Source of the DNA: Ktedonobacter racemifer
GTDB taxonomy: Bacteria; Chloroflexota; DTOL01; JACQYG01
Reading direction: 5' to 3'
Assembly: GCA_020723545.1 (NCBI GenBank)
Contig: DYIS01000008.1
Location: 1 to 23,939, forward strand
DNA: 23,939 nt
Numbering within the stretch: position 1 is the first letter of the stretch; each line of letters begins with the position of its first letter. Below, piece after piece: positions 1-7,505 of the stretch. The translations under genes and the position numbers were made by a program. The notes under the pieces were generated by a model. The model was not told the DNA's origin and did not search any database. It saw nothing but the letters and a program-made list of their open reading frames with translations.

Positions 1-232
1 AAAGGGCCATGCCCGCTAATTTAAGTTGGTAAAGTGCAAAGATAGTGTTCGTTATTTTAGCATGGATAACCATCGTAGGCAAATGAATCTGCAACCAGCC
101 CGATGCCGATTGACAAGCAGCTTGTTCCATGATACATTGACCGCCGACCGTTCACTGCTGAAAGCTGACCGCTGATGGCCGAACACTTACATGAAGTCAT
201 CGAGAGCCATTATCTGGAGACTAATGGCCATG
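1..232. other. Left flank without a recognisable gene
   Basis: I see no convincing coding region, tRNA or rRNA here. The stretch is less GC-rich than the rest of the window. It contains a small inverted repeat, ACAAGC-A-GCTTGT, at 113-125. A GCTGA-rich degenerate repeat lies around 154-180, and its CTGACCGCTGAT core recurs at 6407-6418. The insertion sequence begins at about 233. Confidence 0.5.
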
Positions 233-336
233 TTGCCTCACGTAAAAATCTTACCATAGGGCATTCGTGGCCGCATATAAGATTCTTACCATCGGCATTC
301 GTCGCCTCATGCAAGGATCTTACCGTCGTGCGTTCT
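233..336 (+). repeat. Left-end iterons of the insertion sequence (3 copies)
   Basis: Three tandem copies start at 233, 268 and 302, giving a spacing of 35 then 34 bp. Each has a TTGCCTCA-like box (TTGCCTCA, TGGCCGCA, TCGCCTCA), a short spacer and an ATCTTACC-like box, followed by GCATTCG or GCGTTC. The copies diverge inward. They probably are transposase-binding sites. Confidence 0.75.
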
Positions 337-1424
337 TCCTGCATCTGAGTATCGCAATGCATGGACGTCCCAGAGGTGCTGGAGCTGCTGGACAATCTTG
401 GCGCGTAGGGTCACTGGGTTGAGCGTCAGGTACTGTTTCGTGAGCGTTTGCTTGACGGTCTCGCTGACGAAGGGCGACGCCAAGATACGTTGGTAGGGTG
501 TCTGGGCCTCATCGTACACCTTCTTCACCTTCCCGTCAACTCGCGCCTTGGCTTTGAGTTTCACGCTCGGCTGGAAGAAGTTCACGTAGAGGCGCAGGTC
601 ACGGTAGAGGGCGTTGAGCGCCGCCCGACCTGCCGCGCCTTCGTAGTGGTCATATCCCACCACACGCCGTACCACCGGCCAGTTCTTCTGCTCCACGTGG
701 GCCTGATCGTTCTTCTTGTAGGGCCGGGAGCGCCGGTTACTCTCCTCTCCTCCTGACAGTAGCGCAAGAGATGGTCGTTGATGAAGGCGCCGTCGTTGTC
801 CGAGTCAATGCCCAACAGTGGCACGGGCAGACGCTCGCGGATCTCCAGGAGAGCGGCCCGCACCGCCTGCTGGCCTCGATTGGCGGGCACGATGCACTCA
901 GACCAGCCGGTGACCACGTCCACGGTATCCAGCGTGGCCAGATACTCGCCCTCCGTACTCTCCGCGCAGTGAGCCACCAGGTCGATCTCCAGGAAGCCCG
1001 GCTTGGCATCGTCCCAATCGGCGAAGGTGCGGATGGGGATGGACCGCTTGAGGAGCGTGCCCGGCTTGGTCGTACTGCGGCCACGCTTAGGTTGTCCTCT
1101 TCGCGCTGGTCGCAGAAGGCGCTCCAAGACCTGGAGCATTTCTGGGAGAAACGGGTGGAGTCGGCGGGACGCGATACGGTCGCAGATGTCCCAGATGCGG
1201 GTGAGAGCCTGGGACACATCGGCTGTGTAGATGCGCTGTCTCCGTCGTCGACGCACCGGGGCGCGCTGAGGAGAATGGTTGCCCAGTAACCATAGGGCGT
1301 ACTTCCGGTGATAGCCGGTGGTGGCGACGAACTCGTCCAGGATCCGGCTCTTCTGCTTCTTACTGGCACGCCAATAGCGCTTGCGTATAGCGTCTGCCAG
1401 TTCTCGTTTGCCCACTTTTGTCAT
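307..1424 (-). pseudogene. DDE (integrase-core) transposase, frameshifted
   Basis: The first segment (1424 down to about 720) starts at an ATG preceded by AGGAGGG. It has an N-terminal helix-turn-helix-like region with the motif TGYHRKYALWLLGN, then an integrase-core domain with the first Asp in EIDLVAHC and the second in GIDSDNDGAFIN. The reading frame then shifts near 715-745. The second segment, down to 307, resumes with RPYKKNDQAHVEQKN, which supplies the catalytic Glu, and continues through LRLYVNFFQP and TPYQRILASP to the normal C terminus. Restoring one base gives a protein of about 372 residues, a usual length for this type. All three DDE residues survive, so the damage is recent or a sequencing error. 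Programmed frameshifting is possible, but I see no obvious slippery heptamer. Confidence 0.8.
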
Positions 1425-1452
1425 CCTCTGTTACCCTCCTGTTGTGGAAACT

Positions 1453-1556
1453 CGTCCACAGGATAGTAACATTTTTTCGTGAGGCAACGATGCCCCCAAA
1501 GTAAGATTTCATGTGAGGCAACGATACCACCTACGGTAAGATTTTTGATGAGGCAA
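1453..1556 (-). repeat. Right-end iterons of the insertion sequence (3 copies)
   Basis: Read on the minus strand from the outer end, copies begin at 1556, 1521 and 1487, again spaced 35 then 34 bp. All three begin TTGCCTCA, followed by ATCTTACC, ATCTTACT and ATGTTACT boxes. This mirrors the left end exactly in spacing. The innermost copy reaches to 13 nt from the transposase ribosome-binding site, so transposase binding there could repress its own gene. Confidence 0.75.
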
Positions 1557-1825
1557 TTCGCGCCTATATGATCCTGAAGGCCTTGATGGAGACCCTCGCG
1601 TCTGGTCATCGTGCAACGGGGTAGAGGAGCCTTCACCAGGGGGCAGAGGGTGTTCCGCTCCGTTGAGGCCCCTCCGTTGAGGATGGAGGAATTCGCCTCT
1701 TCCAGCATGGTGGTATCCACACTATGGCGGTATCCACTTTAACGAGGAGGTGATGGCCGGGAGATAAGGCAGCAGGTTGAACCATTTCGTGCTTGAGCAT
1801 TCTGAACGAAGGAGGAAGCACTTTC
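1557..1825. other. glpK upstream region with short direct repeats
   Basis: No gene is recognisable between the insertion sequence and glpK. Two direct repeats stand out. CTCCGTTGAGG occurs at 1658-1668 and 1672-1682. ATGGTGGTATCCAC (1707-1720) recurs as ATGGCGGTATCCAC (1724-1737) with a 17-bp period. The second pair lies about 90-120 bp before glpK and could be an operator, but nothing shows which regulator would bind. I see no good -35/-10 pair here. Confidence 0.4.
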
Positions 1826-3352
1826 ATGGCACAGAAGAAGTACGCAGCCGCAGTAGACCAGGGCACCACCGGGACCCGGTTCATGGTCTTCAGCCACGAC
1901 GGCAAGGTGGTCTCCTCCGTCTACGAGGAGCACGAGCAGAAGTACCCGAAGCCGGGCTGGGTCGAGCACGACCCGATGGAGATCTGGGACAAGACCCAAA
2001 AGGTGACGAAGGCCTCAATGGCCGCCAAGAACATCAAGCCGGAGGAAATCGCCGGCATTGGCGTCACCAACCAGCGCGAGACCACCATCGTCTGGGACAA
2101 GAAGACGGGCGAGCCGGTCTACAATGCCATCGTCTGGCAGGATACCCGCACCCGGGAGATCTGCCAGAAGATCATCGACGACGGCTTCGAGCCGGCGGTC
2201 AAGGAGAAGACGGGCCTGGTCAGCGCCACCTACTTCTCCGGCCCCAAGCTCAAGTGGATCCTGGACAATGTGCCAGGGGTCCGGGCCCGGGCCGAGAAGG
2301 GCGAGGTCATCTTCGGCAACATTGACACCTTTGTCATCTGGTGGCTGACCGGCGGCCCTAAGGGCGGTGCCCACGTCACGGACTACACCAACGGGTCCCG
2401 GACCATGTTGATGAACCTCAAGACGCTGGACTGGGACGACGACATCCTCAAGTACCTGGGCATTCCACGGGCCTGCTTGCCCGCCATCCGGCCGTCCAGC
2501 GACACGAAGATCTGGGGCTACACCCCCAAGGAAGGGCCACTAGCTGGCGAGGTACCGGTGTGCGGTGACCTGGGTGACCAGCAGGGCGCCCTGGTGGGTC
2601 AGACTTGCTACAGCGTGGGCGAGGCCAAGAACACCTATGGCACCGGCTGCTTCATGCTGCTCAACACCGGCAGGGAAATCATCCCGTCCAAGAGCGGCCT
2701 GCTGACCACCGGGGCCTACGGTGTGGAAGAAGGCAAATGCACTTACGCCCTGGAGGGCTCCATCGCCATCACTGGCGCGGCCATCCAGTGGCTACGAGAC
2801 AACCTGGGGCTCATCAAGAACGCAGCCGACACCGAGGAGATCGCCAAGTCGGTCGAGGATGCCGGCGGGTGCTACTTCGTGCCGGCTTTCTCGGGCCTCT
2901 TCGCCCCCTACTGGGACATGTACGCCCGAGGTGTCATCGTCGGTCTAACCCGGTATATCGACCGGCGCCACATCGTGCGCGCCACCCTGGAGTGCATCTG
3001 CTACCAGACCCGCGAGGTGCTGGACGCCATGAAGGCGGACTCTGGCATCACCCTGACCTCGCTCAAGGTGGACGGCGGCGCGGTCAAGAACAACTTCCTG
3101 ATGCAGCTCCAGGCGGACATCCTGGGCGTGCCGGTGGTGCGACCCACGGTGGAGGAGACCACGGCGCTGGGGGCCTCCTACATGGCCGGCCTGGCCACGG
3201 GCTTCTGGAAGGACCTGGAAGACCTGCGGGTCAACTGGGGTGTGGACCGTGTCTTCGAGCCGCAGTGGAGCGAGGATAGGCGCGAGGAGGGTTATCGCGG
3301 CTGGAAGAAAGCCGTGCAGCGCACCTTGCACTGGGTGGAGAAGGGCTCCTAG
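1826..3352 (+). CDS. glpK: Glycerol kinase
   Basis: This enzyme phosphorylates glycerol to sn-glycerol-3-phosphate with ATP in the cytoplasm, feeding the dehydrogenase encoded downstream. The ATG at 1826 follows AAGGAGG (1809-1815), and the protein has 508 residues, normal for the FGGY family. The ATP phosphate loop DQGTTGTR is at residues 11-18, the glycerol-contacting NQRE at 82-85, Tyr136 lies in SATYFS, and the catalytic Asp251 in GDQQ. The C-terminal [20 protein letters not shown] and [12 protein letters not shown] segments are the family's second ATPase-domain signatures. The usual DYTNASRT reads DYTNGSRT here. A stable inverted repeat follows the gene, so it is probably transcribed apart from the glpA cluster, which has its own promoter. 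Confidence 0.96.
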   Translation: MAQKKYAAAVDQGTTGTRFMVFSHDGKVVSSVYEEHEQKYPKPGWVEHDPMEIWDKTQKVTKASMAAKNIKPEEIAGIGVTNQRETTIVWDKKTGEPVYNAIVWQDTRTREICQKIIDDGFEPAVKEKTGLVSATYFSGPKLKWILDNVPGVRARAEKGEVIFGNIDTFVIWWLTGGPKGGAHVTDYTNGSRTMLMNLKTLDWDDDILKYLGIPRACLPAIRPSSDTKIWGYTPKEGPLAGEVPVCGDLGDQQGALVGQTCYSVGEAKNTYGTGCFMLLNTGREIIPSKSGLLTTGAYGVEEGKCTYALEGSIAITGAAIQWLRDNLGLIKNAADTEEIAKSVEDAGGCYFVPAFSGLFAPYWDMYARGVIVGLTRYIDRRHIVRATLECICYQTREVLDAMKADSGITLTSLKVDGGAVKNNFLMQLQADILGVPVVRPTVEETTALGASYMAGLATGFWKDLEDLRVNWGVDRVFEPQWSEDRREEGYRGWKKAVQRTLHWVEKGS

Positions 3353-3411
3353 TGATTGGTGGCCGGTGATCGATAGGCTCCTGATCACTAGTTGTTCCTG
3401 GCCAAGCACAG

Positions 3412-3476
3412 GGGAACTGAGGGAGCGCGGGTACTGATGGGCTGGTCTCTGGCCCTCAGTCCGCCCCTCAGTTCCC
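3412..3476 (+). terminator. Inverted repeat after glpK, possible terminator
   Basis: GGGAACTGAGGG (3412-3423) and CCCTCAGTTCCC (3465-3476) form a perfect 12-bp stem around a 41-nt loop, followed by the T-rich TTGTTGTGTTATG. The loop also holds an extra CCCTCAGT copy (3453-3460), so a shorter alternative hairpin is possible. The long loop and weak T tract make this an imperfect intrinsic terminator. A degenerate mobile repeat is the alternative. Confidence 0.5.
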
Positions 3477-3491
3477 TTGTTGTGTTATGTC

Positions 3492-3520
3492 TTGACCGAC
3501 AGCCAAGAGTAGGCTAGAAT
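3492..3520 (+). promoter_or_regulatory. Predicted sigma-70-type promoter of the glpA-sdhBCD cluster
   Basis: TTGACC (3492-3497), a 17-nt spacer and TAGAAT (3515-3520) match the -35/-10 consensus at 5 of 6 positions each. Transcription would start near 3527, just before the perfect palindrome at 3530-3557, and 80 nt ahead of the glpA start codon. Confidence 0.65.
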
Positions 3521-3529
3521 TGAGACCGA

Positions 3530-3557
3530 GTAGGGGCGTAGCATGCTACGCCCCTAC
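3530..3557. repeat. Perfect 28-bp palindrome in the glpA leader
   Basis: The sequence reads identically on both strands: GTAGGGGCG at the left, TAGCATGCTA in the centre, CGCCCCTAC at the right. It sits immediately after the predicted -10 box, so it would fold at the very 5' end of the transcript, or serve as an operator. It shares its GGGGCG...CGCCCC arms with the palindrome at 6381-6402, which suggests a dispersed REP-like family. Confidence 0.8.
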
Positions 3558-3607
3558 GGTTGCGGCGGCGTGATGCTAGTTGGTTCTTGAGAACCAGGAG
3601 AGTTGTC

Positions 3608-4774
3608 ATGACCAAACCAGTAGCGATCGTGATCGGTGGCGGCTCGACTGGCGCCGCCACTGCCCACGACCTGGCCCTGCGTGGCCTCAAGGTCATCCTG
3701 GTCGAGCGCGGCGAGATTGCTTCTGGCACCACCGGGCGCTGTCACTGTTTGTTGCACAGCGGTGGGCGCTATTGTGTCAAAGACCAGGAAGCCGGCATCG
3801 AGTGCATCGAAGAGAACATCATGCTACGAAAGATCATGCCCGACGGGCTCGAACTGAACGACGGGCTGTTCATTGCCATTACTGATAGCGACATGGATTA
3901 TAAGGATAAATTCATCGCCGGCTGCGAGGCCTGTCACATCCCCTGGGAGGAATTGACCCCCCAACAAGCCCTGGCGATTGAACCGAACCTGAATCCGAAC
4001 CTCAAGGCAGCCATTCGCGTGCCAGACGGCGTCTTCGAGGCGCTGCGCTTCTGTCTGAGCTTTCTGGCCACCGCTAAAAAGAACGGAGCCGAAATTCACC
4101 CGTACATCGAGGTGCTGGACCTGCTCAGCACCGGGCAGGGCGCGATCAAGGGCGTGCACGTGCAGGACCGGACCAGCGGCCGGGTTTACGACATCGAGGG
4201 CGACATCGTGATCAGCGCCACCGGGCCCTGGGCCGGTGATATCGCGGCCATGGCCGGCGCCTCCGTGCCGATCCAGCCCACGCCCGGCGTCATGGTGTCA
4301 ATGAACCAGCGAGTGGTCAACTTGGTGGTCAACCGGCTCAACAAGGCGGCCGACGGCGACATCATCGTCCCTCAGCGCCAGACGTCGATCATCGGCACCA
4401 CCTCGTGGCCGGTGGACCACGCCGACTACATCCCGGTGCCTGAGGATCACATCCAGATGATGCTCGAGAAGGGCGCCGAGCTGGTGCCCGGCATTCGCCA
4501 GGCGCGGATGCGCGGGGTGTTCGCCGTGGCCCGGCCGCTGATCGCCAGCGCCGGCCAGGCCGACGGGCGCGAGCTCAGCCGCACCTTCGAGTGCTTCGAT
4601 CACGCCAAGCGCGATGGCGTCGAAGGCTTCGTGACTATCACTGGCGGCAAGGCCACCACGGCGCGGGCGATGGCCGAAAAGACGGCCGACGTCGTCTGCC
4701 GCAAGTTGGGCCTCGACGCGCCTTGCCGGACCCGCGACACCGTCCTGGTTTCATACCGCGAATACTACATATAG
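3608..4774 (+). CDS. glpA: GlpA-type FAD-dependent glycerol-3-phosphate dehydrogenase, short form
   Basis: It should oxidise glycerol-3-phosphate to dihydroxyacetone phosphate with FAD. The ATG at 3608 follows AGGAG; an earlier in-frame start (3560) lies inside or next to the leader palindrome and is unlikely. The 388-residue protein has the FAD motif VIGGGSTGAATAHDLALRG (residues 8-26), the GlpA-type segment GTTGRCHCLLHSGGRYC (40-56), a C-terminal VARPLI motif and a TITGGKATTARAMAE flavin-binding end. E. coli GlpA is about 540 residues and carries a C-terminal BFD-like [2Fe-2S] domain; that domain is absent here. Electrons therefore probably pass to the iron-sulfur protein encoded 10 nt downstream. 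The Cys-His-Cys at 45-47 replaces the usual Asn-His-Gly. A related FAD-dependent 2-hydroxyacid oxidoreductase remains an alternative, but the HSG[AG]RY and VRPL-like motifs favour GlpA. Confidence 0.88.
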   Translation: MTKPVAIVIGGGSTGAATAHDLALRGLKVILVERGEIASGTTGRCHCLLHSGGRYCVKDQEAGIECIEENIMLRKIMPDGLELNDGLFIAITDSDMDYKDKFIAGCEACHIPWEELTPQQALAIEPNLNPNLKAAIRVPDGVFEALRFCLSFLATAKKNGAEIHPYIEVLDLLSTGQGAIKGVHVQDRTSGRVYDIEGDIVISATGPWAGDIAAMAGASVPIQPTPGVMVSMNQRVVNLVVNRLNKAADGDIIVPQRQTSIIGTTSWPVDHADYIPVPEDHIQMMLEKGAELVPGIRQARMRGVFAVARPLIASAGQADGRELSRTFECFDHAKRDGVEGFVTITGGKATTARAMAEKTADVVCRKLGLDAPCRTRDTVLVSYREYYI

Positions 4775-4784
4775 GGGACCGATT

Positions 4785-5516
4785 ATGGCCTGGCAAGTCC
4801 AATTCCGGGTGTTTCGTTCCAGCCGGGGCGAGGTGCCCGCTCACTTCGATCCGTTCACAGTCGAGATCAAACCCGATGAGACGGTCCTGGACGGCATCGA
4901 GCGTATCTGGGCCTTCCAGGATCGGACCCTGACGTTCCGTCACGCCTGCCATCACGCCTCATGTGGGTCGTGCGCTATGCGCGTGAACGGAGTGGAGAAG
5001 CTGTCGTGCGTCACCTACATCCAGGACGTGACCAGTGACGGTGGAACGCTGGTGGTCGAGCCGCTGCGCAACTTCCCGATCGTCAGCGACCTGGTGGTCG
5101 ATGTCAGCCCGATGTTCCACCGAATGCACGAGGTCGGCATGCCCATCATCCGCAGCGCAGAGCCGCTCGGCAAGCCGGAGAATTTCAATTGCTTTGAGAA
5201 TTGCATCGAGTGTGGCATGTGCGTTTCAGCCTGCCCGGTCATGCTGACCAGCAATCAGTATCTGGGCCCGGCGGCGCTGGCGGCGGCTCAGCGCACCATC
5301 GCCGAGCCACGCGGCGTCGACGTGCGTTCGATCTGGCAACTCGCCGACGACGAGAATAGCGTCTGGCGCTGCCACACCGCCTTCGAGTGTGGCGAGGTTT
5401 GCCCCAGCAACGGCGATCCAGCCGGGGCGATCATGGCTCTCCGTCGGCGGTTGATCCTGGAACGGATCAAGAGCCTGTTTGGGCGGGGCATCCTGGCCCG
5501 CCAGCGAGGAGGTTAG
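4785..5516 (+). CDS. SdhB/FrdB-like iron-sulfur subunit
   Basis: This is an electron-transfer subunit of complex II type, expected at the inner face of the cytoplasmic membrane. The 243-residue protein has an N-terminal plant-type ferredoxin domain with a [2Fe-2S] site at Cys55, Cys60, Cys63 and Cys75 (CHHASCGSC). The C-terminal domain has CIECGMCVSACP (Cys140, 143, 146, 150) and WRCHTAFECGEVCP (Cys196, 202, 206), the classic pattern for one [4Fe-4S] and one [3Fe-4S] cluster. It starts 10 nt after glpA behind GGGG and ends 1 nt before the next gene. No SdhA lies beside it, so its flavoprotein partner is inferred to be the GlpA-type protein. It is not GlpC: there are no CCG domains. Standard tools would probably label it sdhB or frdB. 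Confidence 0.9.
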   Translation: MAWQVQFRVFRSSRGEVPAHFDPFTVEIKPDETVLDGIERIWAFQDRTLTFRHACHHASCGSCAMRVNGVEKLSCVTYIQDVTSDGGTLVVEPLRNFPIVSDLVVDVSPMFHRMHEVGMPIIRSAEPLGKPENFNCFENCIECGMCVSACPVMLTSNQYLGPAALAAAQRTIAEPRGVDVRSIWQLADDENSVWRCHTAFECGEVCPSNGDPAGAIMALRRRLILERIKSLFGRGILARQRGG

Positions 5517-5517
5517 C

Positions 5518-5919
5518 GTGACCGGCAACGGGCAACATAATACTGCTCTCAGGTGGGGGGACAGTGTCAGGTGGTTCGATGCTCGCCGACGGGGCCTGGG
5601 AATGTGGGCCTTCGCCCTGAACCGGATCACCGGCGTCTTGCTGATGATCTACCTCCTGGTCCACTTCGTGAATATCAGCGTTCTGTATCTCGGCGAGACG
5701 GCCTGGAACCAGCTCATGGACCTCTTCCGGATGCCGCCTTTCCTCATCTTCGACGTGGCGTTGGTGCTCGTGCTCCTGTATCACGGCCTGAACGGCATCC
5801 GACTGGTGATCCTGGCCCTGGACATCGGGGTAGCGCAGCAGAAGCGTATCTTCTGGGGCCTGATGGCGTTTGGCACGGTCGTGGCGGTCTTCACCGCCTT
5901 CGGGTTGTTTAGAGGCTAA
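5518..5919 (+). CDS. SdhC-like cytochrome b membrane anchor
   Basis: This is a haem b and quinone-binding membrane anchor of the complex II family. The GTG at 5518 is chosen because GAGGAGG (5506-5512) precedes it at ideal distance and the previous gene stops at 5516. A start at 5479 would overlap the iron-sulfur gene. The product has 133 residues with three predicted membrane spans (about 34-56, 74-100 and 110-131). The family motif NRITGVLL (35-42), His49 in LLVHF and His89 in YHGLNGIR match quinone-site and haem-ligand positions of SdhC/SdhD proteins. It is translationally coupled to the upstream iron-sulfur gene. Confidence 0.85.
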   Translation: MTGNGQHNTALRWGDSVRWFDARRRGLGMWAFALNRITGVLLMIYLLVHFVNISVLYLGETAWNQLMDLFRMPPFLIFDVALVLVLLYHGLNGIRLVILALDIGVAQQKRIFWGLMAFGTVVAVFTAFGLFRG

Positions 5920-5929
5920 TTCACAATAC

Positions 5930-5963
5930 CAGTACCCAAAACGCAATTGCGTGCGGCGTACTG
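5930..5963. repeat. Intergenic hairpin between the two anchor genes
   Basis: CAGTAC (5930-5935) and GTACTG (5958-5963) flank the perfect palindrome ACGCAATTGCGT (5941-5952). GCGTACTGCGTAC runs on afterwards as a short degenerate repeat. It occupies the only sizeable gap in the glpA cluster and could adjust expression of the second anchor. Confidence 0.5.
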
Positions 5964-5982
5964 CGTACCGGGGGCTTATTCT

Positions 5983-6354
5983 ATGGCAACAATCACACGT
6001 GTGACCCGCTGGGGCGGCTACCCAGCCTGGGCCTGGATCCTTCAGGCGGCGTCAGGTGTGCTATTGGTTGTCCTCCTGTCGCTGCATATCATCGCCCAGC
6101 ACTTCGTAGCGCCGGGCGGCGTGCTGGATTACGGCGGGGTGGTCGCGCACCTCAGGAATCCGGTCATTTTCGTGCTGGAGACGGCGTTTGCCGGATCGGT
6201 GCTGTTCCATGTCTTCGCCGGCGTCCGCGCCATCCTGCTCGACCTGGCGCCGTCAAAGGCGCAGGAACGGTCGATCAACGTCATCCTGACGACGCTCGGC
6301 GTTGGGCTGTTCGTGTACGGGCTGGTCCTGACGCTCGTGGTCGTGACCCGCTGA
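5983..6354 (+). CDS. SdhD-like second membrane anchor
   Basis: This is the second small membrane subunit of the complex II-like chassis. I chose the ATG at 5983, behind GGGGG, over a TTG at 5947 that would lie in the intergenic hairpin. The 123-residue protein has three predicted spans (about 15-41, 60-87 and 99-121). QAASGVLLVVLLSLH ends at His35, and His76 lies in FHVFAGVRAILLDL; both resemble haem-ligand positions of the SdhC/SdhD fold. With the preceding gene it forms the usual two-anchor pair (type A/C-like complex II). No other membrane or soluble subunit follows. Confidence 0.8.
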   Translation: MATITRVTRWGGYPAWAWILQAASGVLLVVLLSLHIIAQHFVAPGGVLDYGGVVAHLRNPVIFVLETAFAGSVLFHVFAGVRAILLDLAPSKAQERSINVILTTLGVGLFVYGLVLTLVVVTR

Positions 6355-6380
6355 TATATGGGAACGTTCAGCAATCGGTC

Positions 6381-6402
6381 GGGGCGCAGTTAACTGCGCC
6401 CC
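6381..6402. repeat. Perfect 22-bp palindrome between sdhD-like gene and panE
   Basis: GGGGCGCAGTTAACTGCGCCCC reads the same on both strands and is followed by TTTACTGACC. The arms match those of the palindrome at 3530-3557, with a different central decamer. It could stop transcription from the glpA cluster, although the T run is only three bases. Confidence 0.7.
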
Positions 6403-6426
6403 TTTACTGACCGCTGATAGGGAATT

Positions 6427-7503
6427 ATGCGCATTCTCATCGTCGGAGCAGGGGCAATTGGGTCGCTGGTCGGCGCGAAGCTGGCACTGGAACGGCACGC
6501 GGTTACCCTGGTGGCGCGGCCGACGGCGGTCGAGGCCATCCACCGGGATGGGCTGCGCCTGATCGAGAACGGCGCCCAACTGACGATCCGCGACGTCGAG
6601 GCCGTCCCATCGGTGGGGGCAGCCTTTGCCGATAGCCCAGCCTTCGACCTGGCGATCTTCGCCATGAAAGCTTACGGCGTGGCCGAATCGGCGACCGAGT
6701 TAGGCCAGGCGACGCCAGAGCCGCCGCCCGTGCTGACGCTACAAAACGGCGTTGGCAGCGAGGAATGCGTCAAGGCGATCCTACCTTCGGTGCCAGTGAT
6801 CGCTGGAAGCATCACCACGCCGGCGGAGATGCGCGCACCGGGCCTCGTCGAGGTCAGTCACCGCCGGCGCGGCCTGGGCCTGGCGGCCATACGGCCCGAG
6901 CAGTCCATCGACACGCTCGCTGACGCCCTGCGTGGCGCTGGCTTCCAGGTGCGCGTGTACGCCGATTACCGCGCGCTGAAATGGTCCAAGCTGCTCACCA
7001 ACCTGGTGGGCAACGCCACCTCGGCTATTCTCGACCTGCCGCCGGCAGATGTCTTTGCCGACCCACGCCTGTTCCGGGTTGAGCTGGGCGCTTTCCGCGA
7101 GGCGGTGGCGGTGATGCGGGCGATGGGAGTGAGGCCGGTGGGGCTACCGGGGTATCCGCTGCCGGGCCTGGCACCGATATTGCTGCGCCTGCCGCCAAGG
7201 GTGCTCCAACCGTTCATGCGCCGGATCATCGCCGGCGGTCGCGGCGGCAAGCTGCCGTCGCTGTATGCGGACCTGGCACAAGGGCGCGAACGCACGGAAG
7301 TGGAGTTCTTGAACGGGGCAGTGGTGCGCCACGGCCGCGAGTTGGGCGTGGCGACGCCGGTCAATCAGGTGTTGGCTGATACGCTGTGCGGGCTGATCCA
7401 GGGCCGGCTCCATTGGGCGGAGTTCCGGGGTCGGCCGGAGCGGCTGCTGTTGTTCACCAACGTAGTCTCGCGGCTGGCAGTCGAGGAGTATGACCTGTCT
7501 TAG
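6427..7503 (+). CDS. panE: Ketopantoate reductase family protein (2-dehydropantoate 2-reductase)
   Basis: The family reduces 2-dehydropantoate to pantoate with NADPH for coenzyme A synthesis. The 358-residue product has the Rossmann motif ILIVGAGAIGSLVGAKLA (residues 3-20), LTLQNGVGSEE, the catalytic-Lys region ALKWSKLLTNLVGNATSA, and the C-terminal ERTEVEFLNGAVVRHGRELG that binds substrate in PanE. The ATG follows AGGGAA. It is somewhat longer than E. coli PanE (303 residues) through extra sequence around the LPPRVLQPFMRR segment. It lies alone after the glpA cluster. Many paralogues in this family have unproved substrates, so the pantoate role is likely, not certain. Confidence 0.85.
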   Translation: MRILIVGAGAIGSLVGAKLALERHAVTLVARPTAVEAIHRDGLRLIENGAQLTIRDVEAVPSVGAAFADSPAFDLAIFAMKAYGVAESATELGQATPEPPPVLTLQNGVGSEECVKAILPSVPVIAGSITTPAEMRAPGLVEVSHRRRGLGLAAIRPEQSIDTLADALRGAGFQVRVYADYRALKWSKLLTNLVGNATSAILDLPPADVFADPRLFRVELGAFREAVAVMRAMGVRPVGLPGYPLPGLAPILLRLPPRVLQPFMRRIIAGGRGGKLPSLYADLAQGRERTEVEFLNGAVVRHGRELGVATPVNQVLADTLCGLIQGRLHWAEFRGRPERLLLFTNVVSRLAVEEYDLS

Positions 7504-7505
7504 CA

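Larger units (their letters stand above)
233..1556 (-). mobile_element. Insertion sequence with a single DDE transposase and multi-iteron ends
   Basis: The element is bounded by inverted ends that both begin TTGCCTCA, continue through AAAAATCTTACC and finish TAGG (left 233-260, right 1530-1556 read on the minus strand, with one 1-nt gap and a few mismatches). One minus-strand transposase gene fills the interior. Each end has three head-to-tail copies of the same motif. No clear target-site duplication is visible (CCATG on the left, TTCGC on the right), so the outer limits could be off by a few bases, or the element may be old. It lies 270 bp upstream of glpK. The transposase is of the integrase-core (rve) type. 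I cannot assign the IS family with certainty from sequence alone. Confidence 0.75.

Noticed and set aside
233..336. Regularly spaced repeats that could be a CRISPR array
   Set aside because: Only three degenerate 34-35 bp units per end, no unique spacers, inverted counterparts at the other end, and a transposase between: these are insertion sequence ends.
448..1289. Plus-strand and alternate minus-strand ORFs over the transposase
   Set aside because: They are shadow frames; only the two minus-strand frames carrying the DDE motifs resemble a protein family.
4785..6354. A complete succinate dehydrogenase operon
   Set aside because: SdhB-, SdhC- and SdhD-like genes are present, but no SdhA is encoded; the flavoprotein gene in the cluster has GlpA motifs.
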